A DNA stretch of 19,936 bases, from assembly GCA_964415245.1 (NCBI GenBank), contig CAYQAJ010000066.1, positions 1-19,936 of the forward strand, in the 5' to 3' direction. Positions 1-7,283 of this stretch are shown one piece after another (within the stretch, counting starts at the first letter, position 1; each line of letters begins with the position of its first letter). Under the pieces are notes generated by a model. That model made no database searches. It worked only from the letters and a program-made list of their open reading frames with translations, and was not told the origin of the DNA. The position numbers were made by a program, and so were the translations under genes. Source of the DNA: CAYQAJ01 sp964415245 (GTDB lineage Bacteria > Planctomycetota > Planctomycetia > Pirellulales > Pirellulaceae).

Positions 1-183
1 CATCCGAACCTTCTGAAGGTCCACCTCGAGATTCTTGAGCACGTTGGCGCCCACGCCGGTGCCCTCTTTCACCAGGCCCAACAGGATGTGCTCGGTTCCG
101 ATGTATTCGTGGTTGAACCGCTGCGCCTCCTGATTGGCAAGCTGCATCACCTTGCGAGCACGGTCCGTGAATCGCTCGTACAT
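1..183 (-). CDS. clpC: ClpC-type AAA+ unfoldase, N-terminal fragment
   Basis: Only the first 61 residues lie in the window; the gene runs off the left edge. They begin MYERFTDRARKVMQLANQEA and continue with IGTEHILLGLVKEG, the first repeat of the Clp N domain as found in ClpC. In the family this domain binds adaptors and substrates, and the full protein (normally over 800 residues) is an ATP-driven unfoldase that feeds ClpP in the cytoplasm. The ATG at 183 is preceded on the minus strand by a GGGGGA run about 8 nt upstream, a plausible ribosome binding site, and matches the usual family start. The gene is divergent from thiE. ClpA or ClpB is less likely because the opening residues are typical of ClpC. 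The ATPase domains cannot be assessed here. Confidence 0.9.
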   Translation of the reverse strand, partial: MYERFTDRARKVMQLANQEAQRFNHEYIGTEHILLGLVKEGTGVGANVLKNLEVDLQKVRM

Positions 184-646
184 GGACTTATTCCCCCGAA
201 GTGGGTTGATCTCTGGATTCGTCGATCTATGTGCTTAGATGCGCTTCCGAGGCGGCCGGCTTGCGCACCGTCATAAGTATTGGGCGGACGCTCTCTGAAA
301 CAAGCCCGGACTTTACGGGGCATTTCCGTGGGGCTTGTCCGGCACAGCGCCATGGAATTCTAGCCCGCAGTTTGCCTACGAGCAAGGCAAGGTAAAGTCC
401 GCCTTGATGTTACGTATCGGCCAAAGCTCGCAAACTGCGCCGTCGGCGCGGACAGTTCGTATCACACCGAGCGCTTCCGAAGTAGGTCCCGCTTGCCGAG
501 CGGGACCCTGATGCCGCTACTGGCGTCGCTCGTCATTCAGTTCCCGCCCGGCAGGCGGGACCCTGATCCCGCTACTGGCGTCGCTCGTCATTCAGATCCC
601 GCCTGCCGGGCGGGACCTACTTGCCGCGATTGTTACCTCGCAGGCA
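184..646. other. Divergent intergenic region, clpC/thiE
   Basis: This 463-nt stretch separates the divergent clpC and thiE starts. I see no credible gene in it. The right part (480-622) is a triple-hairpin repeat described separately. The left part must hold the clpC promoter, but I cannot single out a convincing -35/-10 pair. Confidence 0.6.
480..622. repeat. Triple palindrome with duplicated 35-nt spacer (REP/BIME-like)
   Basis: Three 19-nt hairpins occur at 487-505, 542-560 and 597-615, each built on TCCCGC(C/T)...(A/G)GCGGGA. Between them lie two 35-nt spacers, 506-540 and 561-595, that differ at one base. The outer ends are a 13-bp perfect inverted repeat (AAGTAGGTCCCGC at 480-492 and its complement at 610-622). 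The last hairpin ends only 24 nt before the proposed thiE start. No coding potential or transposase is seen. The arrangement suggests a REP/BIME-like palindromic cluster that grew by tandem duplication. Confidence 0.75.
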
Positions 647-1657
647 ATGTGCCACAGTGAACGAAAACCGCACACCTTGATGTTCGCACTTGGCAAAAGC
701 GCGCTCCAAATTGTGACCACGCCACCGTCCGAAGGGTTCGCCCAAGAACCGACCGAGCGAGCGTCCGGCAAAGTCGGACAGTCTGACGTCTTGCGCATTC
801 TCGACGCCAACGCGAATCGGGCGGCCGAGGGGCTTCGCGTGGTCGAGGAGTATCTTCGATTCGCGCTCGACGACCAGCATTTGACCACACTGTGCAAGTC
901 GCTGCGGCACGATCTGGCCGACGCGGTTTCCGCCATTCCCCCGCTAGCGCGGCACGCCGCTCGCGATTCGGAAGCCGACGTGGGCAGTCCGTCGGCGTCG
1001 TCCGTTGGTTCCCAGCAGCGCATCGAGACAAAAGACGTGGTTGCTGCCAGCTTGCAACGAGCCAAGCAGGCTCTGCGGGTGCTGGAGGAATACGGCAAGC
1101 TGCTCAATGAGTCGCCTGCCGATTCGGCCGCCCATTCGCCCGTCGAAACGTTCGAGCGGCTTCGCTACCGACTCTACACGCTCGAACGAGCTATCACGCT
1201 CACCGACGACAGTCTGCGACGCATTCCCTTGCCGGCGCTGTGCGTCCTGTTAGACGGCGGCCAGTCTGTCGAAGCGCTCACACAGCTTGGCCGGTCGCTG
1301 GTCGCGGCAGGCGTGCACATGCTGCAACTTCGGGACAAGACGCTGCCCGATCGCCAGCTTGTCGAGCGCGCCCGAATCCTCCGCCAGTTGACACACGGAA
1401 CGGGCACGCTCTTGGTCGTAAACGACCGCGCCGACGTGGCACGGGCCGTCTCGGCCAACGGGGTCCACGTGGGGCAGGACGACCTTTCGGTGCGCGACGC
1501 CCGCCGCATCGTGGGACCGCACGCATTAGTGGGTGTGTCGACCCACTCGCTTGAGCAGGCAAAACAGGCGGTGAGCGACGGAGCGAACTACATCGGTGTG
1601 GGGCCGGTCTTCTCTTCCACCACGAAGCCGCACGACCGCCTGGCGGGAACCGAGCTG
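647..1657 (+). CDS. thiE: Thiamine-phosphate synthase with N-terminal ThiD2-like domain (3' end lost in gap)
   Basis: ThiE couples HMP-pyrophosphate with the thiazole phosphate to give thiamine monophosphate. Residues about 47-190 form the ThiD2-like N-terminal domain (RILDANANRAAEGLRVVEEY, repeated later as QALRVLEEYGK), found fused to ThiE in planctomycetes and some other bacteria. The ThiE TIM barrel starts near residue 195 and shows QLRDKTLPDR, VVNDRADVA, GVHVGQDDL and YIGVGPVFSSTTKP, covering the pyrophosphate and pyrimidine binding loops. The reading frame enters the assembly gap after GTEL, so roughly the last 50-60 residues and the stop are missing. The start is uncertain: ATG 647 has only a weak AGG upstream, and ATG 680 or GTG 713 are possible. 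The homologous region begins near residue 47, so none of these choices affects the call. Confidence 0.9.
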
Positions 1658-1757
1658 NNNNNNNNNNNNNNNNNNNNNNNNNNNNNNNNNNNNNNNNNNN
1701 NNNNNNNNNNNNNNNNNNNNNNNNNNNNNNNNNNNNNNNNNNNNNNNNNNNNNNNNN
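1658..1757. other. Assembly gap of 100 N
   Basis: Exactly 100 N, the conventional placeholder for a gap of unknown length. It removes the end of thiE and the region upstream of aroF, and possibly other genes between them. Confidence 0.98.
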
Positions 1758-1772
1758 GGTGACGGCGCCGTG

Positions 1773-1778
1773 TATTAT
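1773..1778 (+). promoter_or_regulatory. Possible -10 element for aroF
   Basis: TATTAT matches the TATAAT consensus at five of six positions and lies about 40 nt before the aroF start. The matching -35 would fall inside the assembly gap and cannot be seen. Confidence 0.25.
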
Positions 1779-1818
1779 GCGGTTAACGTCTTGCCGGAAC
1801 TGCCAGGAAACATCGTTT

Positions 1819-2835
1819 ATGCTCGTCGTCATGCAGAGCCAGGCCACCGACCAGCAGGTTGCCGCCGTCGAGCGCCACATTCGTGAGCTGGGCCTTTCGC
1901 CGCATCCCATGCGCGGCCCGACCCGCACCGCCATCGGCATCACCGGCAACACCAGTGCGGTTGATCCGACCAGCCTGGAAGGGCTCCCCGGCGTGCGGGA
2001 GTTGTTGCGGGTCACCAAGCCGTACAAACTGGCCAGCCGCGAGATGCACCTCGACGACACGGTCGTGCGGCTGCCGCAAACGTCGTTCGGCCCGGGAACG
2101 TTTACCGTCGTGGCGGGCCCCTGCTCGGTCGAAAACGAGGAGATGGCCCTCCGCACGGCAGAGTTCCTGATGCAGCGCGGCGTGCGGCTGATGCGGGCCG
2201 GCGCCTACAAACCCCGCACGAGCCCCTATTCCTTTCAAGGCCTCGAAGAAGCCGGGCTCGACATCCTCGACCGCGTCCGCCGCGAGACCGGTATCGGCGT
2301 GGTGACCGAGGTCATGGACGCGGGACACGTCGAGCTGGTCGAGGCCGCCGCCGACATGCTACAGATCGGTACCCGCAACATGCAGAACTTTATATTGCTC
2401 AAGCGGATCGCGAAGTCGACGAAACCGGTGCTGCTCAAGCGCGGCATCTCGGCCACGCTGGAAGAGTGGCTCATGGCGGCCGAGTACCTGCTGTCGGGCG
2501 GCAACCGGAATGTGGTGCTGTGCGAACGGGGCGTGCGCACGTTCGCCGACCACACCCGCAACACGCTCGACTTGTCGGTCATTCCGCCGGTCAAGAAGCA
2601 CTCGCACCTGCCGGTGATCGTAGATCCCAGCCACGGCACGGGGCGGCGCGAGTATGTGCCGCCGATGTCGCTGGCGGCACTGTCGGCCGGGGCCGATGGT
2701 CTGATGGTCGAGGTGCACCCCGATCCGCTCAAGGCCCTCTCGGACGGGCCGCAGTCGCTCGACTTCGCGCAGTTCGACAAGTTGCTCGATTCACTCAAGC
2801 GGCTGGCGGAACCGCTGGGCCGCACCATTTGCTGA
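1819..2835 (+). CDS. aroF: 3-deoxy-7-phosphoheptulonate synthase (DAHP synthase, type I beta)
   Basis: It condenses phosphoenolpyruvate and erythrose 4-phosphate to DAHP, the first step of the shikimate pathway. The 338-residue product has an N-terminal ferredoxin-like regulatory domain (about 1-70, opening MLVVMQSQATDQQVAAVERH) as in the Thermotoga-type enzyme. The catalytic barrel follows: GPCSVE at 100-105 (C102, metal ligand), KPRTSPYSFQG at 131-141, IGTRNMQNF at 183-191, LKRG at 206-209, DPSHGTG at 269-275 (H272) and EVHPDP at 298-303. ATG 1819 was chosen because family members start with this M-x-V-V-M strand and AGGAAA lies just upstream; an in-frame ATG at 1759 would add 20 residues unlike the family. 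The FL domain in this subfamily usually mediates feedback inhibition by aromatic amino acids, which is inferred here. A lipoprotein gene follows 15 nt later. Confidence 0.95.
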   Translation: MLVVMQSQATDQQVAAVERHIRELGLSPHPMRGPTRTAIGITGNTSAVDPTSLEGLPGVRELLRVTKPYKLASREMHLDDTVVRLPQTSFGPGTFTVVAGPCSVENEEMALRTAEFLMQRGVRLMRAGAYKPRTSPYSFQGLEEAGLDILDRVRRETGIGVVTEVMDAGHVELVEAAADMLQIGTRNMQNFILLKRIAKSTKPVLLKRGISATLEEWLMAAEYLLSGGNRNVVLCERGVRTFADHTRNTLDLSVIPPVKKHSHLPVIVDPSHGTGRREYVPPMSLAALSAGADGLMVEVHPDPLKALSDGPQSLDFAQFDKLLDSLKRLAEPLGRTIC

Positions 2836-2850
2836 GGACGCAGCGTACCA

Positions 2851-3937
2851 ATGAACAAGGTCCCATGCCGCATCGTCCCTCAGATCGTTGCGTGGCTATC
2901 GGTTGTCGCCATTGCCGCGCTTTTCGTGGCATGCGATGGAGCACAAACGCGAGGCGTCGACCCTCGGCCGGAGCCCGAACGAATCGCGTACGGCAAACCC
3001 CGCGAGCTGGCTAAATTCGCCAACGAAAAGGTGAACGAAAGCAGCGGGCTGGCGGTGAGCCGCTGGCGCGACGACGTATTCTGGACCCATAACGACTCGG
3101 GTGATTCTCCGCGCATCTATGCCTTCGATCGTAAGGGCGCCGACCTGGGAACGTGGAACGTCGAAGGCGCGACGGCCCACGATTGGGAAGACATGGCTTC
3201 CTTTACGCTCGACGGCAAGGCGTATCTGCTGCTGGCCGACACGGGCGACAACGCCTTGGGGCGGAGTCATGGCACGCTCTACCTGGTCGAGGAGCCGGCC
3301 GACAGAGGGGCCGCGGCGAAGCTGGTGCAAAAGGTCGACTTCACGTATGAGGGGGGCTCGCAAAACTGCGAAGCGGTCGCCTTCGATGTCGGCCGTCGCG
3401 TTGTGCTGCTGGTTGCCAAGCTGGTGGAACCCGGATGCCAGGTATTCGAGTTGCCGTGGCCGGCGCTTCCCGTCGCGGAGGGCAACGGCGCCGATCGCCN
3501 NNNNNNNNNNNNNNNNNNNNNNNNNNNNNNNNNNNNNNNNNNNNNNNNNNNNNNNNNNNNNNNNNNNNNNNNNNNNNNNNNNNNNNNNNNNNNNNNNNNA
3601 GCGCGACGCTGCCGACGAGCCGCCGCCTTCCGAAAAACTGCCGGTGGCCGTGGCGATCGGTACGCTCGACTTGTCGCTGGCGACCGGGATGGACATTTCG
3701 CCCGACGGCGTTCGAGCAATCATCATCACCTACGGCGACGCGTACGAATATGTCCGTCGCGAGGGAGAAGACTGGCGAGAGGCCTTTGCCCGCGACAGTC
3801 GCAATCTGCCGATGCCCAAGCGGCGGCAGGGAGAGGCCATCTGCTACGGCCGTGACGGAAAGACTCTCTATCTAACCAGCGAGCACGCGCCGGCCCCTTT
3901 CTGGGAAGTGCCGGTTGTCCCCGACGCGCGTCGCTAG
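2851..3937 (+). CDS. Predicted lipoprotein, beta-propeller-like, function unknown (interrupted by assembly gap)
   Basis: The N terminus is a lipoprotein signal: a basic start, a hydrophobic stretch, and LFVAC with the lipidated cysteine at residue 28. The mature part has propeller-like repeats: ESSGLAVSRWRDDVFWTHNDSGDSP, then DWEDMASFTLDGKAYLLLADTGDN, and after the gap LATGMDISPDGVRAIIITYGDAYEY and GEAICYGRDGKTLYLTSEH. The last two strand patterns resemble those of seven-bladed propellers. Gap 2 lies inside the gene, and its 100-N placeholder shifts the frame. The 5' part reads in the frame of 2851, while the true 3' part ends at the TAG at 3935-3937 in another frame. Reading straight through the N run gives a false end at 3855. 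It is probably co-transcribed with aroF (15-nt spacing). I recognise no named family; a periplasmic or outer-membrane-anchored role is inferred. Confidence 0.75.
3500..3599. other. Assembly gap of 100 N
   Basis: Exactly 100 N, inside the lipoprotein gene. The true length is unknown. The flanking coding parts are in different frames relative to the placeholder, so its real length should not be 100 (modulo 3) if the gene is intact. Confidence 0.98.
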
Positions 3938-4265
3938 CCGCTGGCGCGATTGCCGACGTAACGTGCCACGTTGCCGCCTGCGCGATCATGCTGGCGACCC
4001 GTCGCGGATCTTCAACCGCCGACCGCTGCTGTCAAGAGTTTTCGCGCCGTTTTTTCGCGTTCTGGTGACGCGCGGCGTGACATTCGCCCGAGGCTCAGCT
4101 CCGTCGAGAAAACCAACGAGTGCCGACGGAACCGAGCCACCTGGCGCGGGGTTAACTATCTGCACAGGCCAAGTGTTCTGTTGCCTGCCGGAGCGGGCGA
4201 ACAAGCAGCGCCGGCTTGCGCCTGTGTCGTTGCGGCGCGCAGCGATTCTATCAAGGAGGACGTCA
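3938..4265 (+). other. Intergenic region before the EF-hand gene
   Basis: This 328-nt stretch separates the lipoprotein stop from the EF-hand gene start. The EF-hand frame is open through it back to 3915, but that part has no family-like sequence and precedes a good ribosome binding site and signal peptide, so I treat it as non-coding leader. I see no strong promoter, terminator hairpin or repeat. Confidence 0.5.
4253..4260 (+). promoter_or_regulatory. Ribosome binding site that fixes the EF-hand gene start
   Basis: AAGGAGGA lies 5 nt before ATG 4266. It is one of only two near-consensus sites in the window, and it decides the start over the longer open frame from 3915. Confidence 0.8.
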
Positions 4266-5477
4266 ATGAGATCGATGGTTGTCGGTGGGGTGACGCTGCT
4301 ATTGGGCGTCTGCATGTTGTGTAGTCGCGCTACGGCGCAGAATGAGCAACAAAACGACCGGGCTGCCCGCCGACAGCAGATGATCGAACGGTTCGATAAG
4401 AACGGCGATGGCCAGCTCAACGAAGAGGAGCGCGCCGCGATGCGCGAAGCGCGCGGTCAGCAAGGTCGCGGCCCGGGGCAACGACCCGGCAGACCCGGTT
4501 TCCAAGGACAAGGTCCCCGCGGACAAGGTCCAGGCGAACAAGGCTTTCGTCCACAAGGCCCGGGCGGACGAGGTTTTCAAGGACAAGGCCCAGGCGGTCA
4601 AGCGTACCGTCAACGAGGTCCCCGACCACAAGGTCCCGATTGGCAAGGTTTCCAAGGACAAGCATTCCGTGGACAAGGTCCCCGTGGACAAGGCTTTCGT
4701 CCACAAGGTCCCCGCAGCCGAGGTTTTCAAGGACAAGCCTTCCGTGGACAAGGTCCCCGTGGACAAGGCTTTCGTCCACAAGGTCCCGGCGGCCGTGGCT
4801 TTCAAGGTCAAGCCTTCCGTGGACGAGGTCCTCGGCCACAGGCCCCTGGCGGACAAGGTTACCGAGGACGAGGTCCCCGACCACAAGGTCCCGGCGGCCG
4901 AGGTTTTCAAGGTCAAGTCTTCCGTGGGCAAGGTCCGCGCGGACAAGGCTTTCGTGGACAAGGCCCCGGCTGGCAAGGTTTTCAAGGACAAGGTTACCGA
5001 GGACGAGGTCCCCGACCACAAGGTCCCGGCTGGCAAGGTTTCCAGGGTCAAGCCTTTCGTGGACAAGGTGCGAGGGGACAAGGCTTTCGTCCACAGGGCG
5101 CTGGCGGACAGGGTTTCCGAGGGCAGGGCTTCCGTGGGCAAGGTCCGGGCGGTCAAAGCTATCGTCCACAAGGACCGCGTCCGCAGGGGCCGAGTGGCCA
5201 AGGATTCCGAGCAGAAGACTTCCGTCGACAAGCTCCCCGTGGACAAGGACCCGGCCGCCAAGGCCCGGGTGGCCAGCGCCCGAGCCGCGAACAAATGCTC
5301 AAGCGGTTCGACAAGGACGGCAATGGCGAGTTGAGCGACGAGGAACGTGCCGCCATGCGGCAGGAGCTCGGCCAGCGCCGCCGCGGTGGCGGGCAGGGCC
5401 AAGGACCTGGTGGCCAGCGGCGTGGTGGACCGGGCCAGGGTCAGCGCCCCGGTGGTCAGCGTCCCTCGGACGCCTAA
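4266..5477 (+). CDS. Secreted EF-hand protein with a long Q/G/R/P/F pentapeptide-repeat region
   Basis: The product has 403 residues. Residues 1-25 are a signal peptide (MRSMVVGG then a leucine-rich core, likely cut after ATAQ). An EF-hand loop follows at about 43-55 (FDKNGDGQLNEEE) and a second at about 348-361 (FDKDGNGELSDEE), both with the Dx[DN]xDG-type calcium ligands. Between them, residues 77-341 are about 53 uninterrupted pentads of the form [QR]-[GA]-[PFY]-x-x, for example QGFRP, RGFQG, QAFRG and QGPGG. A short GQGPGG-rich tail ends the protein. The region is strongly basic and rich in Arg and Phe/Tyr, with no acidic residues except in the EF-hand parts and a few units. A calcium-binding extracellular or periplasmic structural protein is inferred; EF-hand secreted proteins are common in planctomycetes. 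A terminator lies 80 nt downstream. Antisense and shifted frames stay open because the 15-nt unit lacks stops; they are not genes. Confidence 0.85.
   Translation: MRSMVVGGVTLLLGVCMLCSRATAQNEQQNDRAARRQQMIERFDKNGDGQLNEEERAAMREARGQQGRGPGQRPGRPGFQGQGPRGQGPGEQGFRPQGPGGRGFQGQGPGGQAYRQRGPRPQGPDWQGFQGQAFRGQGPRGQGFRPQGPRSRGFQGQAFRGQGPRGQGFRPQGPGGRGFQGQAFRGRGPRPQAPGGQGYRGRGPRPQGPGGRGFQGQVFRGQGPRGQGFRGQGPGWQGFQGQGYRGRGPRPQGPGWQGFQGQAFRGQGARGQGFRPQGAGGQGFRGQGFRGQGPGGQSYRPQGPRPQGPSGQGFRAEDFRRQAPRGQGPGRQGPGGQRPSREQMLKRFDKDGNGELSDEERAAMRQELGQRRRGGGQGQGPGGQRRGGPGQGQRPGGQRPSDA
4494..5288 (+). repeat. 15-nt tandem repeat (about 53 units) with a 75-nt higher-order period
   Basis: The coding repeat of the EF-hand protein. 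Each pentad is 15 nt. Groups of five pentads recur as a 75-nt block reading RGFQG-QAFRG-QGPRG-QGFRP-QGPGG with small changes (units 11-15, 16-20, 28-32 and 37-41). Variation is mostly in the 2nd to 5th residue of each pentad, and the length register never breaks. Confidence 0.9.
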
Positions 5478-5559
5478 AGCGAAGCAGTTTGCCGCAGGAC
5501 GCCGCGAGGCAAGGCAGCCCGCCGTCCCGCGAAACGATAGTTGAATCGAGCCCCCATCA

Positions 5560-5611
5560 GATGTCCCGGCATGGCGCGAGGCTTTGCTTCCGCCCTGCCG
5601 GGCATCTTTTT
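5560..5611 (+). terminator. Rho-independent terminator after the EF-hand gene
   Basis: GATG(T)CCCGGCA(T)GGCG at 5560-5577 pairs with CGCCCTGCCGGGCATC at 5591-5606, with small bulges, and is followed by five T (5607-5611). It lies about 80 nt downstream of the EF-hand gene stop. Confidence 0.75.
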
Positions 5612-5642
5612 GCGCGCGCTTAGAAATGGTCGCGTCGTCTAC

Positions 5643-5720
5643 GTGGGGCAGGCTTTCCAGCCTGCCATGGCACAGCCAGTGCGTTGGCGCACTTTTGGCA
5701 GACAGGAATGTCCGCCCCAC
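5643..5720. repeat. Compound palindromic element bounded by GTGGGGC/GCCCCAC
   Basis: The ends are a 7-bp inverted repeat (5643-5649 and 5714-5720). Three hairpins lie inside: GGCAGGCTTTCCAGCCTGCC (5647-5666), AGTGCG-TTGG-CGCACT near 5678-5693, and GGCAGACAGGAATGTCCGCC near 5697-5716. There is no coding potential. I recall closely similar sequence being common in planctomycete intergenic regions, often mispredicted as short proteins, but could not check that here. It sits between the terminator of the EF-hand gene and the MFS gene. Confidence 0.7.
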
Positions 5721-5771
5721 AGCACGGATCGCCGCCGCTGATTCGCCTAACCGCGCCGCCGCCCCCTCCTC

Positions 5772-5777
5772 TATACT
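5772..5777 (+). promoter_or_regulatory. Possible -10 element for the MFS gene
   Basis: TATACT matches TATAAT at five of six positions. A transcript starting 6-7 nt downstream would begin at or next to ATG 5784, which would make the message leaderless. No clear -35 is seen and no Shine-Dalgarno precedes the ATG, which fits a leaderless start but does not prove it. Confidence 0.35.
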
Positions 5778-5783
5778 GCGGCG

Positions 5784-7103
5784 ATGCGCCGCGACCCGCC
5801 TGACCCGATTGCCTCGGAGACTCTCCACGAGGCGGCCCGAATCGAGGGCCAATCCAGCACAACCGACGAGGGGGCCGAAGCGGCTGAACCGCGCAATTTC
5901 CTGGTGCTCGCGCTCTACCAGGTCATCCTGCGGACCGGCTGGATCTTCAAGACCGAGAGCATCATCATGCCGGCCGTGCTCGACACGTTGGCCGGCGCCG
6001 GGTGGGTGCGTGGGTGGCTGCCGCTGTTGAACCGGCTGGGGCAGAACGTCCTGCCGGTGCTGCTGGCGCGTCGCATCAAGCTTGTGCCGCGAAAGAAATG
6101 GAGCTTGATGACGACGACGACCGCGATGGCGGTCCTGCTGGTGGCGATGGCTTTCCTCTGCGGCCGGCAGGACATTGCTTCGATGTCGTGGGCGGCGCCG
6201 GCGTACTTGATCGTATACGCCTTGTTCTTTGTATTTCTCGGTGGGAACCAGCTTGCCCTGGGCGCATTGCAGGGAAAGCTGATCCGCCCGACGCGCCGCG
6301 GTCGGCTGCTGTTGGTCTCGAACGTCGCGGGAGGCACAACGGCCGTCCTGTGTGCGCTGTTGCTGCTTTCGTATTGGCTGCACGAAACGAGCGGCGAGTT
6401 CGGCAAGATTTTTGGTTTCTCGGCCGCCCTATTTGCGGTGGCAGCAGCCTCGGCTCTGTTTCTCGGCGAGCCCTCCGACCATTACCACGAGCCCCGCGCT
6501 AGCCTCTGGCGGTTGATCGCCAACATTGGGCGAACGCTGCGTGCCGATGCCAACCTGCGGCGGCTCGCCGTTGTGACGCTCCTGTTCGGCACCTCGATCG
6601 TGCTGGTGCCGCACTACCAAAACGTGGGGCTCGTCGATTTGGACATGGGCATGAAGAGCCTCATGTGGTGGGTCGTCGTACAAAACGTGGGCACGGCCGT
6701 ATTCAGCATACCCGCCGGTCCGATGGCCGACCGCTTCGGCAACCGGCTCGTAATGCAGCTCAACATGCTGGGCATTGCCGCCGCGCCGCTGGCGGCGGTC
6801 GTTCTGATGCACGCCGGCGCGAGCAGCCGACATCTGTTTCACCTGGTGTTCGTGCTGTTGGGCCTGATGCCGGTCGCCATGCGCACGTTCAACAACTACG
6901 TGCTCGAGATTTCCGAGCCTGCCGACCACGTGCGCTATTTGAGCATTCTGGGCCTGTGCATGGCGGGCCCGGCGTTCCTGTCGCCGCTGGCTGGTTTGAT
7001 GATCGACGTGGCGGGCGTGACCAGCGTCTTCGTGACCGTCGCGGTGCTGGTGCTCGCGGGGTGGGTATTGAGTTTCGGACTCGTGGAACCGCGGCACGGG
7101 TAG
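5784..7103 (+). CDS. Major facilitator superfamily transporter
   Basis: This 439-residue membrane protein has a hydrophilic N-terminal stretch of about 36 residues and then about a dozen hydrophobic segments, the usual MFS size. The loop motif GPMADRFGN at 312-320 matches the MFS motif A pattern (GxxaDrxG), placed in the second half. A basic central loop (about 163-175) and a cytoplasmic-like stretch at 230-260 divide the two halves. The family moves small solutes across the inner membrane, often by proton coupling; I cannot name the substrate. The first half is unusual in carrying LNRLGQNVLPVLLARRIK where motif A is normally found. It converges with the symporter gene to its right. The start ATG follows a possible -10 directly and has no ribosome binding site. 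Confidence 0.8.
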   Translation: MRRDPPDPIASETLHEAARIEGQSSTTDEGAEAAEPRNFLVLALYQVILRTGWIFKTESIIMPAVLDTLAGAGWVRGWLPLLNRLGQNVLPVLLARRIKLVPRKKWSLMTTTTAMAVLLVAMAFLCGRQDIASMSWAAPAYLIVYALFFVFLGGNQLALGALQGKLIRPTRRGRLLLVSNVAGGTTAVLCALLLLSYWLHETSGEFGKIFGFSAALFAVAAASALFLGEPSDHYHEPRASLWRLIANIGRTLRADANLRRLAVVTLLFGTSIVLVPHYQNVGLVDLDMGMKSLMWWVVVQNVGTAVFSIPAGPMADRFGNRLVMQLNMLGIAAAPLAAVVLMHAGASSRHLFHLVFVLLGLMPVAMRTFNNYVLEISEPADHVRYLSILGLCMAGPAFLSPLAGLMIDVAGVTSVFVTVAVLVLAGWVLSFGLVEPRHG

Positions 7104-7107
7104 GAAG

Positions 7108-7243
7108 TGCAGAATGCAGAGTGCAGAACGAAGAGTGCAAAGTAAACGATGACGGGCAGCGCGACACAGTCCGGGAGCTTGGGCCGGACAATGCTACCAC
7201 CTTCGCTTGCGGTTTCGCCGCATTCTGCACTTTGCATTCTGCA
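7108..7243. repeat. Long inverted repeat between convergent genes
   Basis: A 21-nt arm at 7108-7128 (TGCAGAATGCA...) pairs with 7223-7243 with one mismatch that would be a G-U pair in RNA. The arms are separated by 94 nt. The left arm starts 5 nt after the MFS stop. The symporter gene ends at 7284 on the other strand, so the element could act as a bidirectional terminator, although no long T run follows. Just to the right, 7256-7286 holds short CCGTGTC(C/T)-type tandem repeats. Confidence 0.7.
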
Positions 7244-7283
7244 TTTCGATTTCCCCGTGTCCCCGTGTCTCCGTGTCTCCGCG

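Noticed and set aside
480..622. CRISPR-like look of regularly spaced hairpins
   Set aside because: There are only three units, the two spacers are nearly identical to each other, and no cas genes are present. It fits a palindromic repeat cluster instead.
4408..5334. Plus-strand open frame rich in Lys/Val/Asp across the repeat region
   Set aside because: It is a +1 shadow of the EF-hand gene. It has no ribosome binding site or signal peptide and is open only because the 15-nt unit lacks stops.
4299..6383. 694-codon minus-strand frame resembling a pentapeptide-repeat protein
   Set aside because: It is antisense to both the EF-hand repeat and the MFS transporter, which have proper starts, motifs and a terminator on the plus strand.
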